A stretch of 40,887 nucleotides of DNA from an uncultured Pelagibacteraceae bacterium (GCA_902527485.1 CABZPB010000006.1:1-40887); one strand, 5' to 3'; positions 21,719-31,624 are shown, numbered from the stretch's first letter. Notes: generated by a model not told the origin, from the letters alone. A program made the numbers and translations.

Positions 21719-22728
21719 AAATCCCTTGACAAACTAAATGAAGTTAAATTTTCAAGAATATTTCTTTCATTACAGTCTTTAAATATCGATAATGAGTTTG
21801 ACGCTAAATTTATGTAATGATTTGCTTTTTGATAACATTCTTTGATAATTTCATATTGTTTTATTAAAGATAATGTATAATTAAAATCACTTTCATCTCT
21901 TCTATCTTTTAAAAAAATTTCTTTCAGACTTTCCTTTTCTTTAAGATTTGCTTTTTGAAATAATAAGATTATTGGCAGAGTAATTTTTCCTTCATAAAAA
22001 TCTTTGCCAATTTTTTTTCCAAATAATTTTGACTCAGAATTGTAATCTAAAGTATCATCAGCTATTTGAAAAGTTAATCCCAAATTCCTTCCGTAAAATT
22101 CTAAAGCCTCTTTTTCTTTTGATGACACATCTGACAAAATTGCACCAACTTTAGTAGCTGCTGCAAATAATTCAGCAGTTTTCGCAGAAATTATTCTTAA
22201 ATAAGTTTCCTCCAACATATCTACCTCTCCTCTGTGTTGTAATTGAAGAACTTCTCCTTGTGCAATCTTAGAGGAAGTTGAAGATAATAATTTTAAAACC
22301 TCAATATTTCCGTCATCTACCATCATTTCAAAACATCTACTAAGTAAATAATCTCCAACTAAAACAGAAGAGTGATTGTCCCAAACTTTGTTTAAAGTTT
22401 TTCTCCCCCTTCTAATAGATCCATTATCTATTACGTCATCATGCATTAATGTTGCTGAGTGAATAAGTTCTACACAAGCGGCCAAATTAATATCTCTAGT
22501 TCCTTTTGCATACCCACATAATTTTGCAGAACCTAGAGTTAGTAAGGCTCTTAATCTCTTTCCGCCTGTATCGAGGTGATAGTTTGTCATTTTATGAACT
22601 AAGTCTACTTTGCTCTCTAATTTAGACTTTATTTTTTCTTCAACTAACATCAATCTATCTTCAACTGAATTTTTTAGTTGAAAATATGAATTATTAATTT
22701 TGTTTTTTAATTGTATGACACTTCCCAT
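21715..22728 (-). CDS. ispB: Long-chain polyprenyl diphosphate synthase (ubiquinone side chain)
   Basis: Elongates FPP with IPP to the octa-/decaprenyl chain of ubiquinone. The first DDxxD is DDVIDNGSIRRGRKT and the second is DDTLDYNSE. GGKRLRALLTL binds IPP. Small residues stand before the first motif, fitting a long-chain product. The frame is open to 22794, but the Met at 22728 is preferred: it gives 338 residues, and a promoter-like sequence lies just upstream inside the longer frame. Ubiquinone synthesis fits the aerobic lifestyle; exact chain length cannot be read. Confidence 0.92.
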   Translation of the reverse strand: MGSVIQLKNKINNSYFQLKNSVEDRLMLVEEKIKSKLESKVDLVHKMTNYHLDTGGKRLRALLTLGSAKLCGYAKGTRDINLAACVELIHSATLMHDDVIDNGSIRRGRKTLNKVWDNHSSVLVGDYLLSRCFEMMVDDGNIEVLKLLSSTSSKIAQGEVLQLQHRGEVDMLEETYLRIISAKTAELFAAATKVGAILSDVSSKEKEALEFYGRNLGLTFQIADDTLDYNSESKLFGKKIGKDFYEGKITLPIILLFQKANLKEKESLKEIFLKDRRDESDFNYTLSLIKQYEIIKECYQKANHYINLASNSLSIFKDCNERNILENLTSFSLSRDF

Positions 22729-22745
22729 TAATTGAGCAAAATAGT

Positions 22746-22773
22746 ATAATAGGTTGCTTTTGATACTTATCAA
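22746..22773 (-). promoter_or_regulatory. Putative promoter of the polyprenyl synthase gene
   Basis: On the minus strand TTGATA (22773-22768), a 16-base spacer and TATTAT (22751-22746) form a good sigma-70-like pair. It would start transcription about 11 bases before the Met codon at 22728. It lies inside the longer open frame, so if real it argues against the 22794 start. Confidence 0.45.
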
Positions 22774-22841
22774 TTGACGCACCTGAATCTTCAATTATAA
22801 GATGTCTTTATATTCATAAAAAAATTCTATAAATATTAAAA

Positions 22842-23648
22842 ATGCTCTCTTTTTTTAAAAAGAAAAAAATTATTCCACACATAAAGCTAAGTGGTGTAAT
22901 TGGAAATGTTGGTAAATTTAAACAAGGTATAGATTTTTCTGGTCAAGAAGAGATTATTTCAAAAGCTTTTTCAGTTAAAAAAGCACCATGTGTAGCTATC
23001 ACAATAAACTCTCCCGGAGGTTCTCCTGTTCAATCACATTTAATTTACAGCCTAATTAGACAACAGGCAAAAAAAAATAAAAAAAAAGTAATAGTTTTTG
23101 CCGAAGATGTAGCAGCCTCAGGTGGATATCTAATAGCTTGTGCTGGAGATGAAATTTATGCGAACTCGAGTTCAATAATTGGCTCAATAGGAGTTATATA
23201 CTCTTCTTTTGGTTTTACAGAATTGATAAAAAAGATTGGTGTTGAGAGAAGAGTGCATACTGCCGGGAAAAATAAAAGTACATTAGACCCATTTCTAGAT
23301 GAAAAAAAAGAGGACATCGAAAGATTAAAAAATATACAATTAGATCTACATAAAGATTTCATAGAGGTGGTCGAAAAAAGCAGGTCATCAAAACTTAAAA
23401 AATCTGAAGTAGAATTATTTTCAGGTGAATTTTGGTCAGGTAGAAAAGCTAAAGATCTTGGTTTGATAGACGAGATAGGAAATGCAAATCAGGTACTAAA
23501 AGAGAAATTTGGAGAGGATGTGGTTATTAAAAAATTTGAAAAATCTAAAAGCTGGCTTAGTAAAAAATTATCGTCCTCAAATGACCATGTCGATCAATTA
23601 GCAAATATATTAGAGGAAAAATCAGTTTGGCAAAAATATGGCCTCTAA
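22842..23648 (+). CDS. S49-family serine peptidase (SohB/SppA-like)
   Basis: A 268-residue signal-peptide-peptidase-like protein with one S49 domain. Ser93 in [16 protein letters not shown] is the predicted nucleophile. Lys145 in [11 protein letters not shown] is the predicted general base; the 52-residue spacing matches Soh[15 protein letters not shown] is the conserved strand-loop. Unlike E. coli SohB and SppA no membrane segment is visible at the N-terminus (basic [10 protein letters not shown]), so it may be peripheral or cytosolic. It overlaps glyQ by 11 bases. Confidence 0.88.
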   Translation: MLSFFKKKKIIPHIKLSGVIGNVGKFKQGIDFSGQEEIISKAFSVKKAPCVAITINSPGGSPVQSHLIYSLIRQQAKKNKKKVIVFAEDVAASGGYLIACAGDEIYANSSSIIGSIGVIYSSFGFTELIKKIGVERRVHTAGKNKSTLDPFLDEKKEDIERLKNIQLDLHKDFIEVVEKSRSSKLKKSEVELFSGEFWSGRKAKDLGLIDEIGNANQVLKEKFGEDVVIKKFEKSKSWLSKKLSSSNDHVDQLANILEEKSVWQKYGL

Positions 23649-24519
23649 AAAAAATAAAAAAAAACTAAAATCTAAAACTTTCCAAGACACAATTATTAAT
23701 TTACAAAAGTTTTGGAGTAAAAATGGATGTGTAATTTTACAACCTTACGATATGGAAGTTGGAGCTGGAACATTTCACCCAGCTACTACTCTAAGATCTC
23801 TTGGGCCTAAGCCATGGAAAGCAGCGTATGTCCAACCTTCACGAAGACCTACAGATGGAAGATATGGAGATAATCCAAATAGACTTCAGCATTATTATCA
23901 ATTTCAAGTTATAATAAAACCCTCTCCAATTAATATTAAAAAACTTTATTTAAATAGTTTGTCGGTAATAGGAATTAATCATAAAGAACACGATATTAGA
24001 TTTGTTGAAGATGATTGGGAAAGCCCAACTTTAGGAGCTGCAGGTCTTGGATGGGAAGTTTGGTGTGATGGAATGGAAATATCTCAATTTACATATTTTC
24101 AACAAATGGCAGGTTTTGAATGTAAACCAGTTTCAGTGGAGATAACCTACGGCCTTGAAAGAATTTGTATGTTTACCCAGCAGAAAAAAAACGTTTATGA
24201 TTTAGTTTGGAATGATGAAGGTATTGATTACAGGGAAGTTTTTCATCAATCAGAAAAAGAATTTTCAGCTTATAACTTTGAGCATGCTAATACAGAAAAT
24301 TTACTTAAAATATTTGATATGCATGAAAGTGAGGCAAAATCATTAGTTGAAAAAAATATATCTTTACCTGCATACGATCAATGTTTGAAAGCTAGTCATA
24401 TATTTAACGTATTAGATGCCCGTGGAGCAATTAGTGTTGCGCAAAGAGCAGAATATATTGGTCGAATAAGAGAAATCACAAAACAAGCTGCAACAATTTG
24501 GGTACAGTCGCAAACATAG
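23638..24519 (+). CDS. glyQ: GlyQ, glycyl-tRNA synthetase alpha subunit
   Basis: The catalytic class II subunit of the alpha2beta2 bacterial enzyme. [42 protein letters not shown] and [21 protein letters not shown] are diagnostic (each cited here only as conserved blocks near residues 12-53 and 76-96), with [10 protein letters not shown] near the C-terminal part of the fold. The 293 residues are normal. The start overlaps the peptidase gene by 11 bases, and the glyS start follows after one base. Confidence 0.98.
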   Translation: MASKKNKKKLKSKTFQDTIINLQKFWSKNGCVILQPYDMEVGAGTFHPATTLRSLGPKPWKAAYVQPSRRPTDGRYGDNPNRLQHYYQFQVIIKPSPINIKKLYLNSLSVIGINHKEHDIRFVEDDWESPTLGAAGLGWEVWCDGMEISQFTYFQQMAGFECKPVSVEITYGLERICMFTQQKKNVYDLVWNDEGIDYREVFHQSEKEFSAYNFEHANTENLLKIFDMHESEAKSLVEKNISLPAYDQCLKASHIFNVLDARGAISVAQRAEYIGRIREITKQAATIWVQSQT

Positions 24520-24520
24520 A

Positions 24521-26593
24521 ATGTCAGAATTTTTTTTAGAGCTATTTAGTGAAGAAATTCCTGCTGGGCTTCAAAAAAATTTAAGAGAAAAAATCTTAGA
24601 AGATTTTAAAAATTTATTTGAGGAAAAATCAATAAGATCAAAAAAAAATTTCTCTTTTTCAACTCCAAATCGATTAACTCTAGTTTTTGAAGGCCTAGAT
24701 AAACAAATTAAAGTTAAATCTAAAGAGATTAGAGGCCCTAAAACTAGCGCTCCTGAACAAGCGTTGGAGGGATTTTTGAGATCAAACAAAATTAACAAAA
24801 AAGATTTATTTAAAAAAAAAACCGAAAAGGATGAATTTTATTTTTACAAAACTGTAGTAACCTCATTAAAAACACATGATTTACTCACTGAATTCATTCC
24901 AAAAATTTTGAGTAACTATCAATGGAAAAAATCAATGAAATGGGGTGAATTTGATTTAAATTGGGGAAGACCATTAAAATCAATTTTATCAATATTTGAT
25001 AAAAAAATTTTAAGTTTTAAATTTCATCATTTAGCTTCCTCTAATTTGACTTTTTTAGATAAAGATTTTGAGGAAAAAAAAAGATCTTTTGAAAATTTTA
25101 AGAAATATGAAAAATTTTTTGAAGATAATGGAGTTATCGTTAATCAAAATAAAAGATTAAAAATAATCAATAAATCTTTTTTAAAGATATTAGGGAAAAA
25201 AGGGTTTAAAATTAATGAAAATCCCAAATTAATGGATGAGGTGGTAAATTTAGTAGATAGCCCAAATGTTTTATTGTGCAAATTTGATAAAAAATTTTTA
25301 TCGGTTCCTAAAGAGATTTTGACCCTAACAATGGAGTCTCACCAGAAATATTTTCCAACCTTTAATGATAAAAATGAAATTACAAATGAATTTTTAATTG
25401 TAACAAATAAAAAAGACAAAAAAGGTCTCATTAAAATAGGTAATGAAAGGGTAGTTGATGCAAGATTAAGCGATGCAGAATTTTTTTGGAATAAAGATAA
25501 AACTCAAAATTTAGTAAAAAAAGTGTCAGAATTAAAATCAATGAATTTTTTTAAAGGGCTTGGATCTTATTTCGACAAAGTTCAACGAATGAGAAAAATT
25601 GGTGGAATGATTTCAGATGAATTGTTAATTAGTAAAGAGAAAGTAGAATTGTTAGCATCAATTTGTAAGACTGATCTTACTTCTGATCTTGTAGGTGAAT
25701 TTCCTGAACTTCAGGGACTTATGGGAGGGTACTTTTCTGAATATCAAGGATTTGATAAAGATATTTCTTTAGCTATTTCTGAGCAATATTTACCAATTGG
25801 ACTCAATTCAATAGTTCCAAAAAAACCATTCAGTGTCACGTTATCAATTACAGATAAGATTGATACCTTAGTGGGTTTTTTTGGTATTAACGAGAAACCA
25901 ACAAGTTCAAAGGATCCATTAGGATTAAGGAGAATTGCTCTAGGTATAATAAGAATTATTATAGAAAATAGAAAGAATTTGAAAATAAATGATCTTTTGA
26001 ATTATTCCTCACGCCTTTACGATGACCAGGGATACAGTCTTGAAAATAAAGATTTACAAAAAGAATTACAGGATTTTTTAAAAGATAGATTTAGATACTA
26101 TCTTAAAGACAAAGAAATACGTTACGATATAATTGAAGCAACTTTATCATCATTTTCATTAAATAAGTTATTTTCGTCTTTTGAAAAAGCAAAATGTCTT
26201 AATAAGGTAATTAATACCCAAATTGGTATAGACATTAACTCAAGTTATAAAAGAGCATCAAACATTTTAGATTATGAGATGAAAAATAATGAGATTGAAA
26301 TAAATGATACAACTGATCCTGGTATTTTTAAAAGTGATTTTGAAAAAAACTTATATAAAAAAATTAATGATATAAAAAAATATTATTCTACCATAAACAG
26401 TGATGAAAATTGTGAAAAATCATTATCAATTTTAGCTGAAACCAAAAAAGAAGTTTTCGAATTTTTTGATAATGTAAAAGTTAATGAAGATAATGAAACT
26501 TTAAGAAAAAATCGTTTGGAACTTATTAATATGTTATGTAAAACGTTTCAAAATTATATAAATTTTCGATTTTTAAAAGCTCATAATGAATAA
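24521..26593 (+). CDS. glyS: GlyS, glycyl-tRNA synthetase beta subunit
   Basis: The tRNA-binding beta subunit, 690 residues. The start FFLELFSEEIPAGLQK is the family's conserved N-terminus. Further blocks are SMKWGEFDLNWGRPLKSI, TMESHQKYFPTF, VVDARLSDAEFFWNKDK and KTDLTSDLVGEFPELQGLMGGYFSE. The C-terminal helical anticodon-binding-like region ends near 685. It overlaps ppdK by eight bases, so glyQ-glyS-ppdK behave as one unit. Confidence 0.98.
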   Translation: MSEFFLELFSEEIPAGLQKNLREKILEDFKNLFEEKSIRSKKNFSFSTPNRLTLVFEGLDKQIKVKSKEIRGPKTSAPEQALEGFLRSNKINKKDLFKKKTEKDEFYFYKTVVTSLKTHDLLTEFIPKILSNYQWKKSMKWGEFDLNWGRPLKSILSIFDKKILSFKFHHLASSNLTFLDKDFEEKKRSFENFKKYEKFFEDNGVIVNQNKRLKIINKSFLKILGKKGFKINENPKLMDEVVNLVDSPNVLLCKFDKKFLSVPKEILTLTMESHQKYFPTFNDKNEITNEFLIVTNKKDKKGLIKIGNERVVDARLSDAEFFWNKDKTQNLVKKVSELKSMNFFKGLGSYFDKVQRMRKIGGMISDELLISKEKVELLASICKTDLTSDLVGEFPELQGLMGGYFSEYQGFDKDISLAISEQYLPIGLNSIVPKKPFSVTLSITDKIDTLVGFFGINEKPTSSKDPLGLRRIALGIIRIIIENRKNLKINDLLNYSSRLYDDQGYSLENKDLQKELQDFLKDRFRYYLKDKEIRYDIIEATLSSFSLNKLFSSFEKAKCLNKVINTQIGIDINSSYKRASNILDYEMKNNEIEINDTTDPGIFKSDFEKNLYKKINDIKKYYSTINSDENCEKSLSILAETKKEVFEFFDNVKVNEDNETLRKNRLELINMLCKTFQNYINFRFLKAHNE

Positions 26594-29252
26594 GTTAATT
26601 CTTAATTTTAAGTCTAAAGATTCAAAAAAAATAAAAGATCCAAAAAATTTCTTAGGTGGTAAGGGAGCCAATTTATCTGAAATGGGAAGAATGGGTTTAC
26701 CAGTACCTCCTGGTTTTACTATCTCAACAAAAGTGTGCGAAATTTTTTATAAGGATAAAAAAAAATTAAATTCCAAATTAATTAGCCAAATTAAAAAAGA
26801 AATTAAAACAATAGAAAAAGATGTATCAAAAAAATTTGGAGATTTAAAAAATCCTCTTCTTTTATCAGTTCGATCGGGTGCAAGAGTTTCAATGCCAGGT
26901 ATGATGGATACAATTCTGAATTTAGGACTAAATGACAAAACAGTTGTTGCTTTGGCTAACAAAACATCTAACGGAAGATTTGCGAAAGATAGCTATAGAA
27001 GATTCATTCAGATGTACGGAAATGTAGTCATGGGTGTTGAAAGTTACAATTTTGAGGAATTGATAGAAAATTATAAGTTAACAAAAGGTGTATTGCTTGA
27101 CACGGATCTTGATGAAGAGGATTGGGATGGTTTAATAAGTGATTTTAAGAATGTAGTTAAAGAAAAGACTAGTAAAGATTTTCCTCAAGATGTTTATCAT
27201 CAATTATTCGGTGCAATAAGTGCTGTATTTTTATCTTGGGAGAGCAAAAGAGCGAAAGTTTACAGAAAGTTGAATCAAATTCCATCTGAATGGGGAACAG
27301 CTGTTAATGTTCAATCTATGGTTTTTGGAAATATGGGTAATGATTGTGCAACAGGAGTTGTCTTTACTAGAAACCCTTCAGATGGGTCAAATGATATTTA
27401 TGGAGAATATTTGATTAATGCTCAGGGAGAAGATGTTGTAGCTGGAACAAGAACTCCACAGTACATTACAAAGAAGGCAAGAAAAGAGGCAAAAGTTGTT
27501 GATGCATCTATGGAGGAGTCGATGCCAGAAGTATATCACGAATTATATAAAATTTTAAAAAAACTAGAGAAACATTATAAGGATATGCAAGATGTAGAGT
27601 TCACTGTTGAAAGTAATAAACTTTGGATATTACAAACTCGATCTGGAAAAAGAACATCAAAATCGGCAGTAAAAATTGCTGTTGATATGGTCAGAGAAAA
27701 GTTAATCAATAAAAATGATGCTGTTTTAAGAGTTGATCCTAACTCTTTAGACACACTTTTGCACCCCACTTTGGATGAGAAAAGTTCAATCAAAGTTATA
27801 GCAAACGGTCTTCCTGCGTCTCCTGGTGCAGTAAGTGGAAAGGTAGTTTTCAGTTCAGAGGAGGCTGAAAGATTAAATGATATGATGCAAGATACAATTT
27901 TAGTAAGAGTTGAAACTTCTCCAGAAGATATTCAAGGAATGCATGCTGCTAAAGGAATTTTAACCTCAAGAGGAGGTATGACTAGTCATGCTGCAGTTGT
28001 AGCTAGGGGAATGGGAAGACCTTGTGTTTCTGGTTCAAGTGAAATTGAAATTAATTACGATAAAAAAGTATTTAAAACTTCTTCAGCTGAGGTCAAAGAA
28101 GGTGAAACAATTACTATTGACGGTTCTACTGGAAGAATAATTTTAGGTAAGGTTCCAACTATAAAACCTGAGATATCAGGAGATTTTTCTCAATTGATGA
28201 GCTGGGCTGATAAAATTAGAAAACTTAAAGTACGAACTAACTCTGAAACTCCTCTAGACACTAAAACAGCCAGAGATTTTGGTGCGGAGGGAATTGGACT
28301 TTGTAGGACCGAACATATGTTTTTTGATGAGGAAAGAATTTTATCAGTACGAGAAATGATTTTATCAAAAACGCTAGACGATAGATCTAATGCTTTAAAA
28401 AAGATTCTACCACATCAAAAAAAAGATTTTATGGAGATATTCAAGATTATGCATGGTCTTCCAGTTACTGTAAGATTATTAGACCCACCATTACATGAAT
28501 TTTTACCAAAAACTGACAAAGAAATTTCTGAAGTAGCTAATGTTGTTGGATCAGACAAAAAAGATATTGAAAGTAGGATAGAAGAACTTCATGAACAAAA
28601 TCCAATGTTAGGACATAGAGGTTGTAGACTTGGCATTTCATTTCCTGAAATTTATGAGATGCAATGTAGAGCGATATTTGAAGCTCTTGCAGACTTAAAA
28701 AAAAACAAACAAAAATTTGCTTTTCCCGAGATAATGATTCCTTTAGTTTCAACTGAAGCCGAGATTAAAATAATGAAAGATTTAGTAATCAATACTGCAA
28801 GAAAAGTTCAAAAAGAAAATAAAACAAAGATTGAATTTCTTGTGGGTACAATGATTGAGTTACCTAGAGCAGCAATTAAGGCTGATGATATTGCAAAACA
28901 TGCTGAATTCTTTAGTTTTGGCACTAATGATTTAACACAAACAACATTTGGAATAAGTAGAGACGATAGTGGTAAATTTTTAAATGATTATATAGATAAC
29001 AAAATTTTTACTATTGATCCTTTTGTATCCATTGATGATGGAGTGAAAGATTTAGTCGAAATAGCGATTTCTAAAGGAAAAAAACAAAACAAAATAATTA
29101 AATTAGGTATATGTGGTGAACATGGTGGTGATCCAAAGAGTATTAAATTTTGTTCAAAAGCTGGGCTTAATTATGTTTCTTGCTCACCTTACAGAGTTCC
29201 TATAGCAAGATTAGCAGCAGCACAGGCTGAGCTTTTGAAAAATAAAAATTAA
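26586..29252 (+). CDS. ppdK: PPDK, pyruvate phosphate dikinase
   Basis: Interconverts pyruvate, ATP and phosphate with PEP, AMP and pyrophosphate. The 888 residues show the three family domains in order: an ATP-grasp domain with GGKGANLSEMGRMGLPVPPGFTI-type start and VRSGARVSMPGMMDTILNLG; the swivelling phosphohistidine domain with GGMTSHAAVVARGMGRPC; and the C-terminal PEP/pyruvate barrel with GAEGIGLCRTEHMF, MLGHRGCRLG and SFGTNDLTQTTFG. In SAR11 it is thought to serve the lower glycolysis/gluconeogenesis step. It lies tail-to-tail with nadC, 14 bases apart. Confidence 0.98.
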   Translation: MNKLILNFKSKDSKKIKDPKNFLGGKGANLSEMGRMGLPVPPGFTISTKVCEIFYKDKKKLNSKLISQIKKEIKTIEKDVSKKFGDLKNPLLLSVRSGARVSMPGMMDTILNLGLNDKTVVALANKTSNGRFAKDSYRRFIQMYGNVVMGVESYNFEELIENYKLTKGVLLDTDLDEEDWDGLISDFKNVVKEKTSKDFPQDVYHQLFGAISAVFLSWESKRAKVYRKLNQIPSEWGTAVNVQSMVFGNMGNDCATGVVFTRNPSDGSNDIYGEYLINAQGEDVVAGTRTPQYITKKARKEAKVVDASMEESMPEVYHELYKILKKLEKHYKDMQDVEFTVESNKLWILQTRSGKRTSKSAVKIAVDMVREKLINKNDAVLRVDPNSLDTLLHPTLDEKSSIKVIANGLPASPGAVSGKVVFSSEEAERLNDMMQDTILVRVETSPEDIQGMHAAKGILTSRGGMTSHAAVVARGMGRPCVSGSSEIEINYDKKVFKTSSAEVKEGETITIDGSTGRIILGKVPTIKPEISGDFSQLMSWADKIRKLKVRTNSETPLDTKTARDFGAEGIGLCRTEHMFFDEERILSVREMILSKTLDDRSNALKKILPHQKKDFMEIFKIMHGLPVTVRLLDPPLHEFLPKTDKEISEVANVVGSDKKDIESRIEELHEQNPMLGHRGCRLGISFPEIYEMQCRAIFEALADLKKNKQKFAFPEIMIPLVSTEAEIKIMKDLVINTARKVQKENKTKIEFLVGTMIELPRAAIKADDIAKHAEFFSFGTNDLTQTTFGISRDDSGKFLNDYIDNKIFTIDPFVSIDDGVKDLVEIAISKGKKQNKIIKLGICGEHGGDPKSIKFCSKAGLNYVSCSPYRVPIARLAAAQAELLKNKN

Positions 29253-29266
29253 AAAAATTTCATAAT

Positions 29267-30100
29267 CTAGATTTCTAATTTGAAATCTATAGCTGGGGCA
29301 CTATGAGTAATGCTTCCAACCGAAATTCTATCTACCCCAGTTGCAGCAACAGATTTTACAGTTTTAAGATTAATATTTCCTGAAGCTTCTGTTTCATAAT
29401 ATTTTTTAATTAGTTTAACACCTGCTCTAAGATTTTTAATACTCATATTATCAAACAAAATAGTATTAAATTTAAGACCAATAATTTTTTTTAGTTGCTT
29501 TAAATCATCAACTTCAACAGTAATTTTTTTTCCATTTTTATTTTTTATTGCCAATGAAACTAATTCTTTTAAATCAGAACTAGCAATATGATTATCTTTA
29601 ATCAAAAATTCATCACTTAAATTAAATCTATGATTTGTACCGCCTCCTAATTTAACTGCGTATTTTTGAATAACCCTATAATTCGGTAAAGTCTTTCTGG
29701 TGCAGCAAATTTTACACTTTTTTCCAGCTAGTTTTACAAATTGATTTGTTTTTGTAGCTATTCCTGAAATATGGGATAAAAAATTTAATGCAACCCTTTC
29801 TGCAACCATTATAGAATTAGCTTTACCTTTTATTACTGCTATTACAGAATTTTTTTTGACTGCGGACCCATCTTTTTTTTTTATTATAAACTTAGTTTTT
29901 TTATCAACTTGCTTAAAAGATTGTTTTACAAATAGCAAACCTGCAATAACTGCTTTTTGATTAGAAATTATTTTCGCCTCAATAATATTATTATTTTTTA
30001 TTAGGTTAGAGGTTATATCTCCGTAAGGATACAAATCTTCTGTAAGTGCAAGTTTTACTCTATCTTTAATAAAATTTTCACTTAATTTAATTTTTGACAC
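29267..30100 (-). CDS. nadC: NadC, nicotinate-nucleotide pyrophosphorylase (carboxylating)
   Basis: Converts quinolinate and PRPP to nicotinate mononucleotide. The N-terminal TEDLYPYGDITS, the central ERVALNFLSHISGIAT, RKTLPNYRVIQKYAVKLGGGTNHRFNL (spread over about 27 residues) and the C-terminal NIKTVKSVAATGVDRISVGSITHS-type block identify it; here the last block reads LKTVKSVAATGVDRISVG. The 277 residues are normal. It follows nadA by six bases on the same strand, so the two successive steps are co-transcribed. No nadB is in the window. Confidence 0.96.
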   Translation of the reverse strand: MSKIKLSENFIKDRVKLALTEDLYPYGDITSNLIKNNNIIEAKIISNQKAVIAGLLFVKQSFKQVDKKTKFIIKKKDGSAVKKNSVIAVIKGKANSIMVAERVALNFLSHISGIATKTNQFVKLAGKKCKICCTRKTLPNYRVIQKYAVKLGGGTNHRFNLSDEFLIKDNHIASSDLKELVSLAIKNKNGKKITVEVDDLKQLKKIIGLKFNTILFDNMSIKNLRAGVKLIKKYYETEASGNINLKTVKSVAATGVDRISVGSITHSAPAIDFKLEI

Positions 30101-30106
30101 GAATTG

Positions 30107-31096
30107 TTATCTACCGATAGCAACCATTTTTTCTACTGACAATCTAGCTCTATCAATTGTTTCTTGTTCCATGATAATTTCACCAGTTTCATTTTCTAAA
30201 CAGTCTAATATTTTTGGTAAAGTAATTTTTTTCATATGTGGACACATATTACATGGTCTTATAAATTCAACGTTTGGATTTTCAACCTGGATGTTATCAC
30301 TCATTGAACATTCAGTTACCATCATTACTTTTTTAGGTTGATTATTTTTTACATAATTAATCATTCCTGATGTTGATCCTGCAAAATCACTTGCTTTAAT
30401 AACTTCTGGTGGACACTCAGGATGTGCAATTATTTTAATTCCAGGATTATTTTTCCTTATACTCTTAATTTCGTTTTCGTTGAATTGATCATGAACAATA
30501 CAAATTCCTTTCCATGAGATAATTTCAACGTCGGTTTGTGAGGCAACATATTTAGCTAAATAATCGTCAGGTAAAAAAATAACTTTTTTCACACCTAAGG
30601 ATTTTACAATTTTAACTGCATTAGCAGATGTACAACACACATCTGTTTCAGCTTTTACATCAGCAGAAGTATTTACATACGAGACAACAGGAACTCCTGG
30701 ATATTTTTCTTTTAACAATCTGACATCTTTACCCGTAATTGAAGAGGATAATGAACAACCTGCTTTCATGTCTGGCAATAAAACCTTTTTATTTGGACTC
30801 ATTAATTTTGCAGTCTCAGCCATAAAGTGAACTCCAGCCATAACAATTATATCTGCTGAGGTTTTTGATGCTTCAACAGCAAGAGCTAAAGAGTCTGCAG
30901 AAAAATCTGCAATGCCGTGATAAATTTCTGGAGTTTGATAATTATGAGCAAGTATTACTGCATTTTTCTCTTTTTTTAATTTATTAATTTTATGGATATA
31001 AGGAGCATGAACTGCCCACTCAATCTCAGGCATAACCTTTGAAATCTTCCTATAAATTGGATCAGTTGCCAATTTTACTTCTTGATTAAATTCCAT
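30107..31096 (-). CDS. nadA: NadA, quinolinate synthase
   Basis: An iron-sulfur enzyme that condenses iminoaspartate with dihydroxyacetone phosphate to quinolinate. The block AVILAHNYQTPEIYHGIADF holds substrate-binding residues. Cysteines in MKAGCSLSSS, AHPECPPEV and RPCNMCPHMKKITL supply the three [4Fe-4S] ligands and family-conserved neighbours. The 329 residues are normal. First gene of the nadA-nadC unit; its start lies 57 bases from the oppositely oriented tRNA-Leu. Confidence 0.97.
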   Translation of the reverse strand: MEFNQEVKLATDPIYRKISKVMPEIEWAVHAPYIHKINKLKKEKNAVILAHNYQTPEIYHGIADFSADSLALAVEASKTSADIIVMAGVHFMAETAKLMSPNKKVLLPDMKAGCSLSSSITGKDVRLLKEKYPGVPVVSYVNTSADVKAETDVCCTSANAVKIVKSLGVKKVIFLPDDYLAKYVASQTDVEIISWKGICIVHDQFNENEIKSIRKNNPGIKIIAHPECPPEVIKASDFAGSTSGMINYVKNNQPKKVMMVTECSMSDNIQVENPNVEFIRPCNMCPHMKKITLPKILDCLENETGEIIMEQETIDRARLSVEKMVAIGR

Positions 31097-31153
31097 AAAT
31101 AAAATTTATCAATTTGAAACCTACTTGTCATTGATTTAATGTGGGTCATATTT

Positions 31154-31239
31154 GCGGCCATGCTGAAATTGGTAGACAGGCACGGTTGAGGGCCGTGTGG
31201 ACCTAGTCCATGAGAGTTCGAGTCTCTCTGGCCGCACCA
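31154..31239 (+). tRNA. tRNA-Leu (anticodon GAG), CCA encoded
   Basis: A complete 86-base class II tRNA. The acceptor GCGGCCA pairs perfectly with TGGCCGC, and the anticodon stem CACGG/CCGTG holds loop TTGAGGG (anticodon GAG at 31188-31190). The long variable arm is TGGAC-CTA-GTCCA, the T arm is GAGAG-TTCGAGT-CTCTC, and discriminator A plus CCA are encoded. Its 3' part is duplicated 1180 bases downstream. Confidence 0.97.
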
Positions 31240-31243
31240 AAAA
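31206..31243 (+). repeat. Left copy of tRNA-Leu 3'-end direct repeat (att-like)
   Basis: A 38-base segment from the 3' side of the variable arm (GTCCA) through CCA and the A run that follows. It matches 32386-32423 at 35 of 38 positions, at an offset of exactly 1180. The left copy is the intact tRNA. Confidence 0.85.
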
Positions 31244-31433
31244 GAAATTTTTACGGGAATTTTTTTAAAAAAATTTCAAAATCTTAACATCACCTTGCTC
31301 GTACTATGTTTACATTGTAATCGTTACTGTGCTAGTTTTTTAAGAGTTTTTTTGCAACTAAAAAACGATTTAGACTTAACTTTTAAGGGTTTGATAACCC
31401 TGAGTAATAAAAAAACTTTTAGGGACCGTGTCT
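31240..31433. other. Non-coding DNA with palindromes after tRNA-Leu
   Basis: No convincing gene. It holds an 18-base perfect palindrome AATTTTTTTAAAAAAATT at 31258-31275, which might act as a tRNA terminator. It also holds an 11-base palindrome TTACATTGTAA at 31310-31320 and a hairpin AGGGTT-TGAT-AACCCT at 31386-31401. A 61-codon frame at 31295-31480 has a Cys-rich, unconvincing product. Function unknown. Confidence 0.5.
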
Positions 31434-31553
31434 ATGAGTTTGTTGAGTGGGGGTGCTTTTGCAATACTCTTAAAATATGATTGTATTAATAATAGTAAGG
31501 GTAGAGTTGCTTATATAAAAGATAGTAAGCTAGTTGATATTGAAAAAAAGTGA
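31434..31553 (+). CDS. Possible 39-residue small protein of unknown function
   Basis: An ATG frame of 39 codons ending TGA. The product has a small hydrophobic N-terminus (MSLLSGGAFAILLKYD) and a charged C-terminus ending in VDIEKK. An AGGGA lies 13 to 9 bases before the ATG, slightly far for a ribosome site. The region upstream in frame is closed by a TGA at 31401. It lies inside the tRNA-Leu element, where selection for coding is unproven. I recognise no family. It could be a real small element gene, a decayed fragment or chance. Confidence 0.3.
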   Translation: MSLLSGGAFAILLKYDCINNSKGRVAYIKDSKLVDIEKK

Positions 31554-31624
31554 AACCACCTGAAATACTGACCTCATCAACCAAAAATTTTATTATCTCT
31601 AGTTGGAGTTCAGTAAACTATTAT

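Noticed and set aside
23600..24530. Possible glycine riboswitch before glyQ
   Set aside because: glyQ overlaps the preceding gene by 11 bases, so there is no leader to hold one.
31295..31480. 61-codon ORF in the tRNA-Leu element
   Set aside because: Cys- and aromatic-rich product with no domain, poor start context, and overlap with palindromic DNA; less plausible than the 39-codon frame, which is itself weak.
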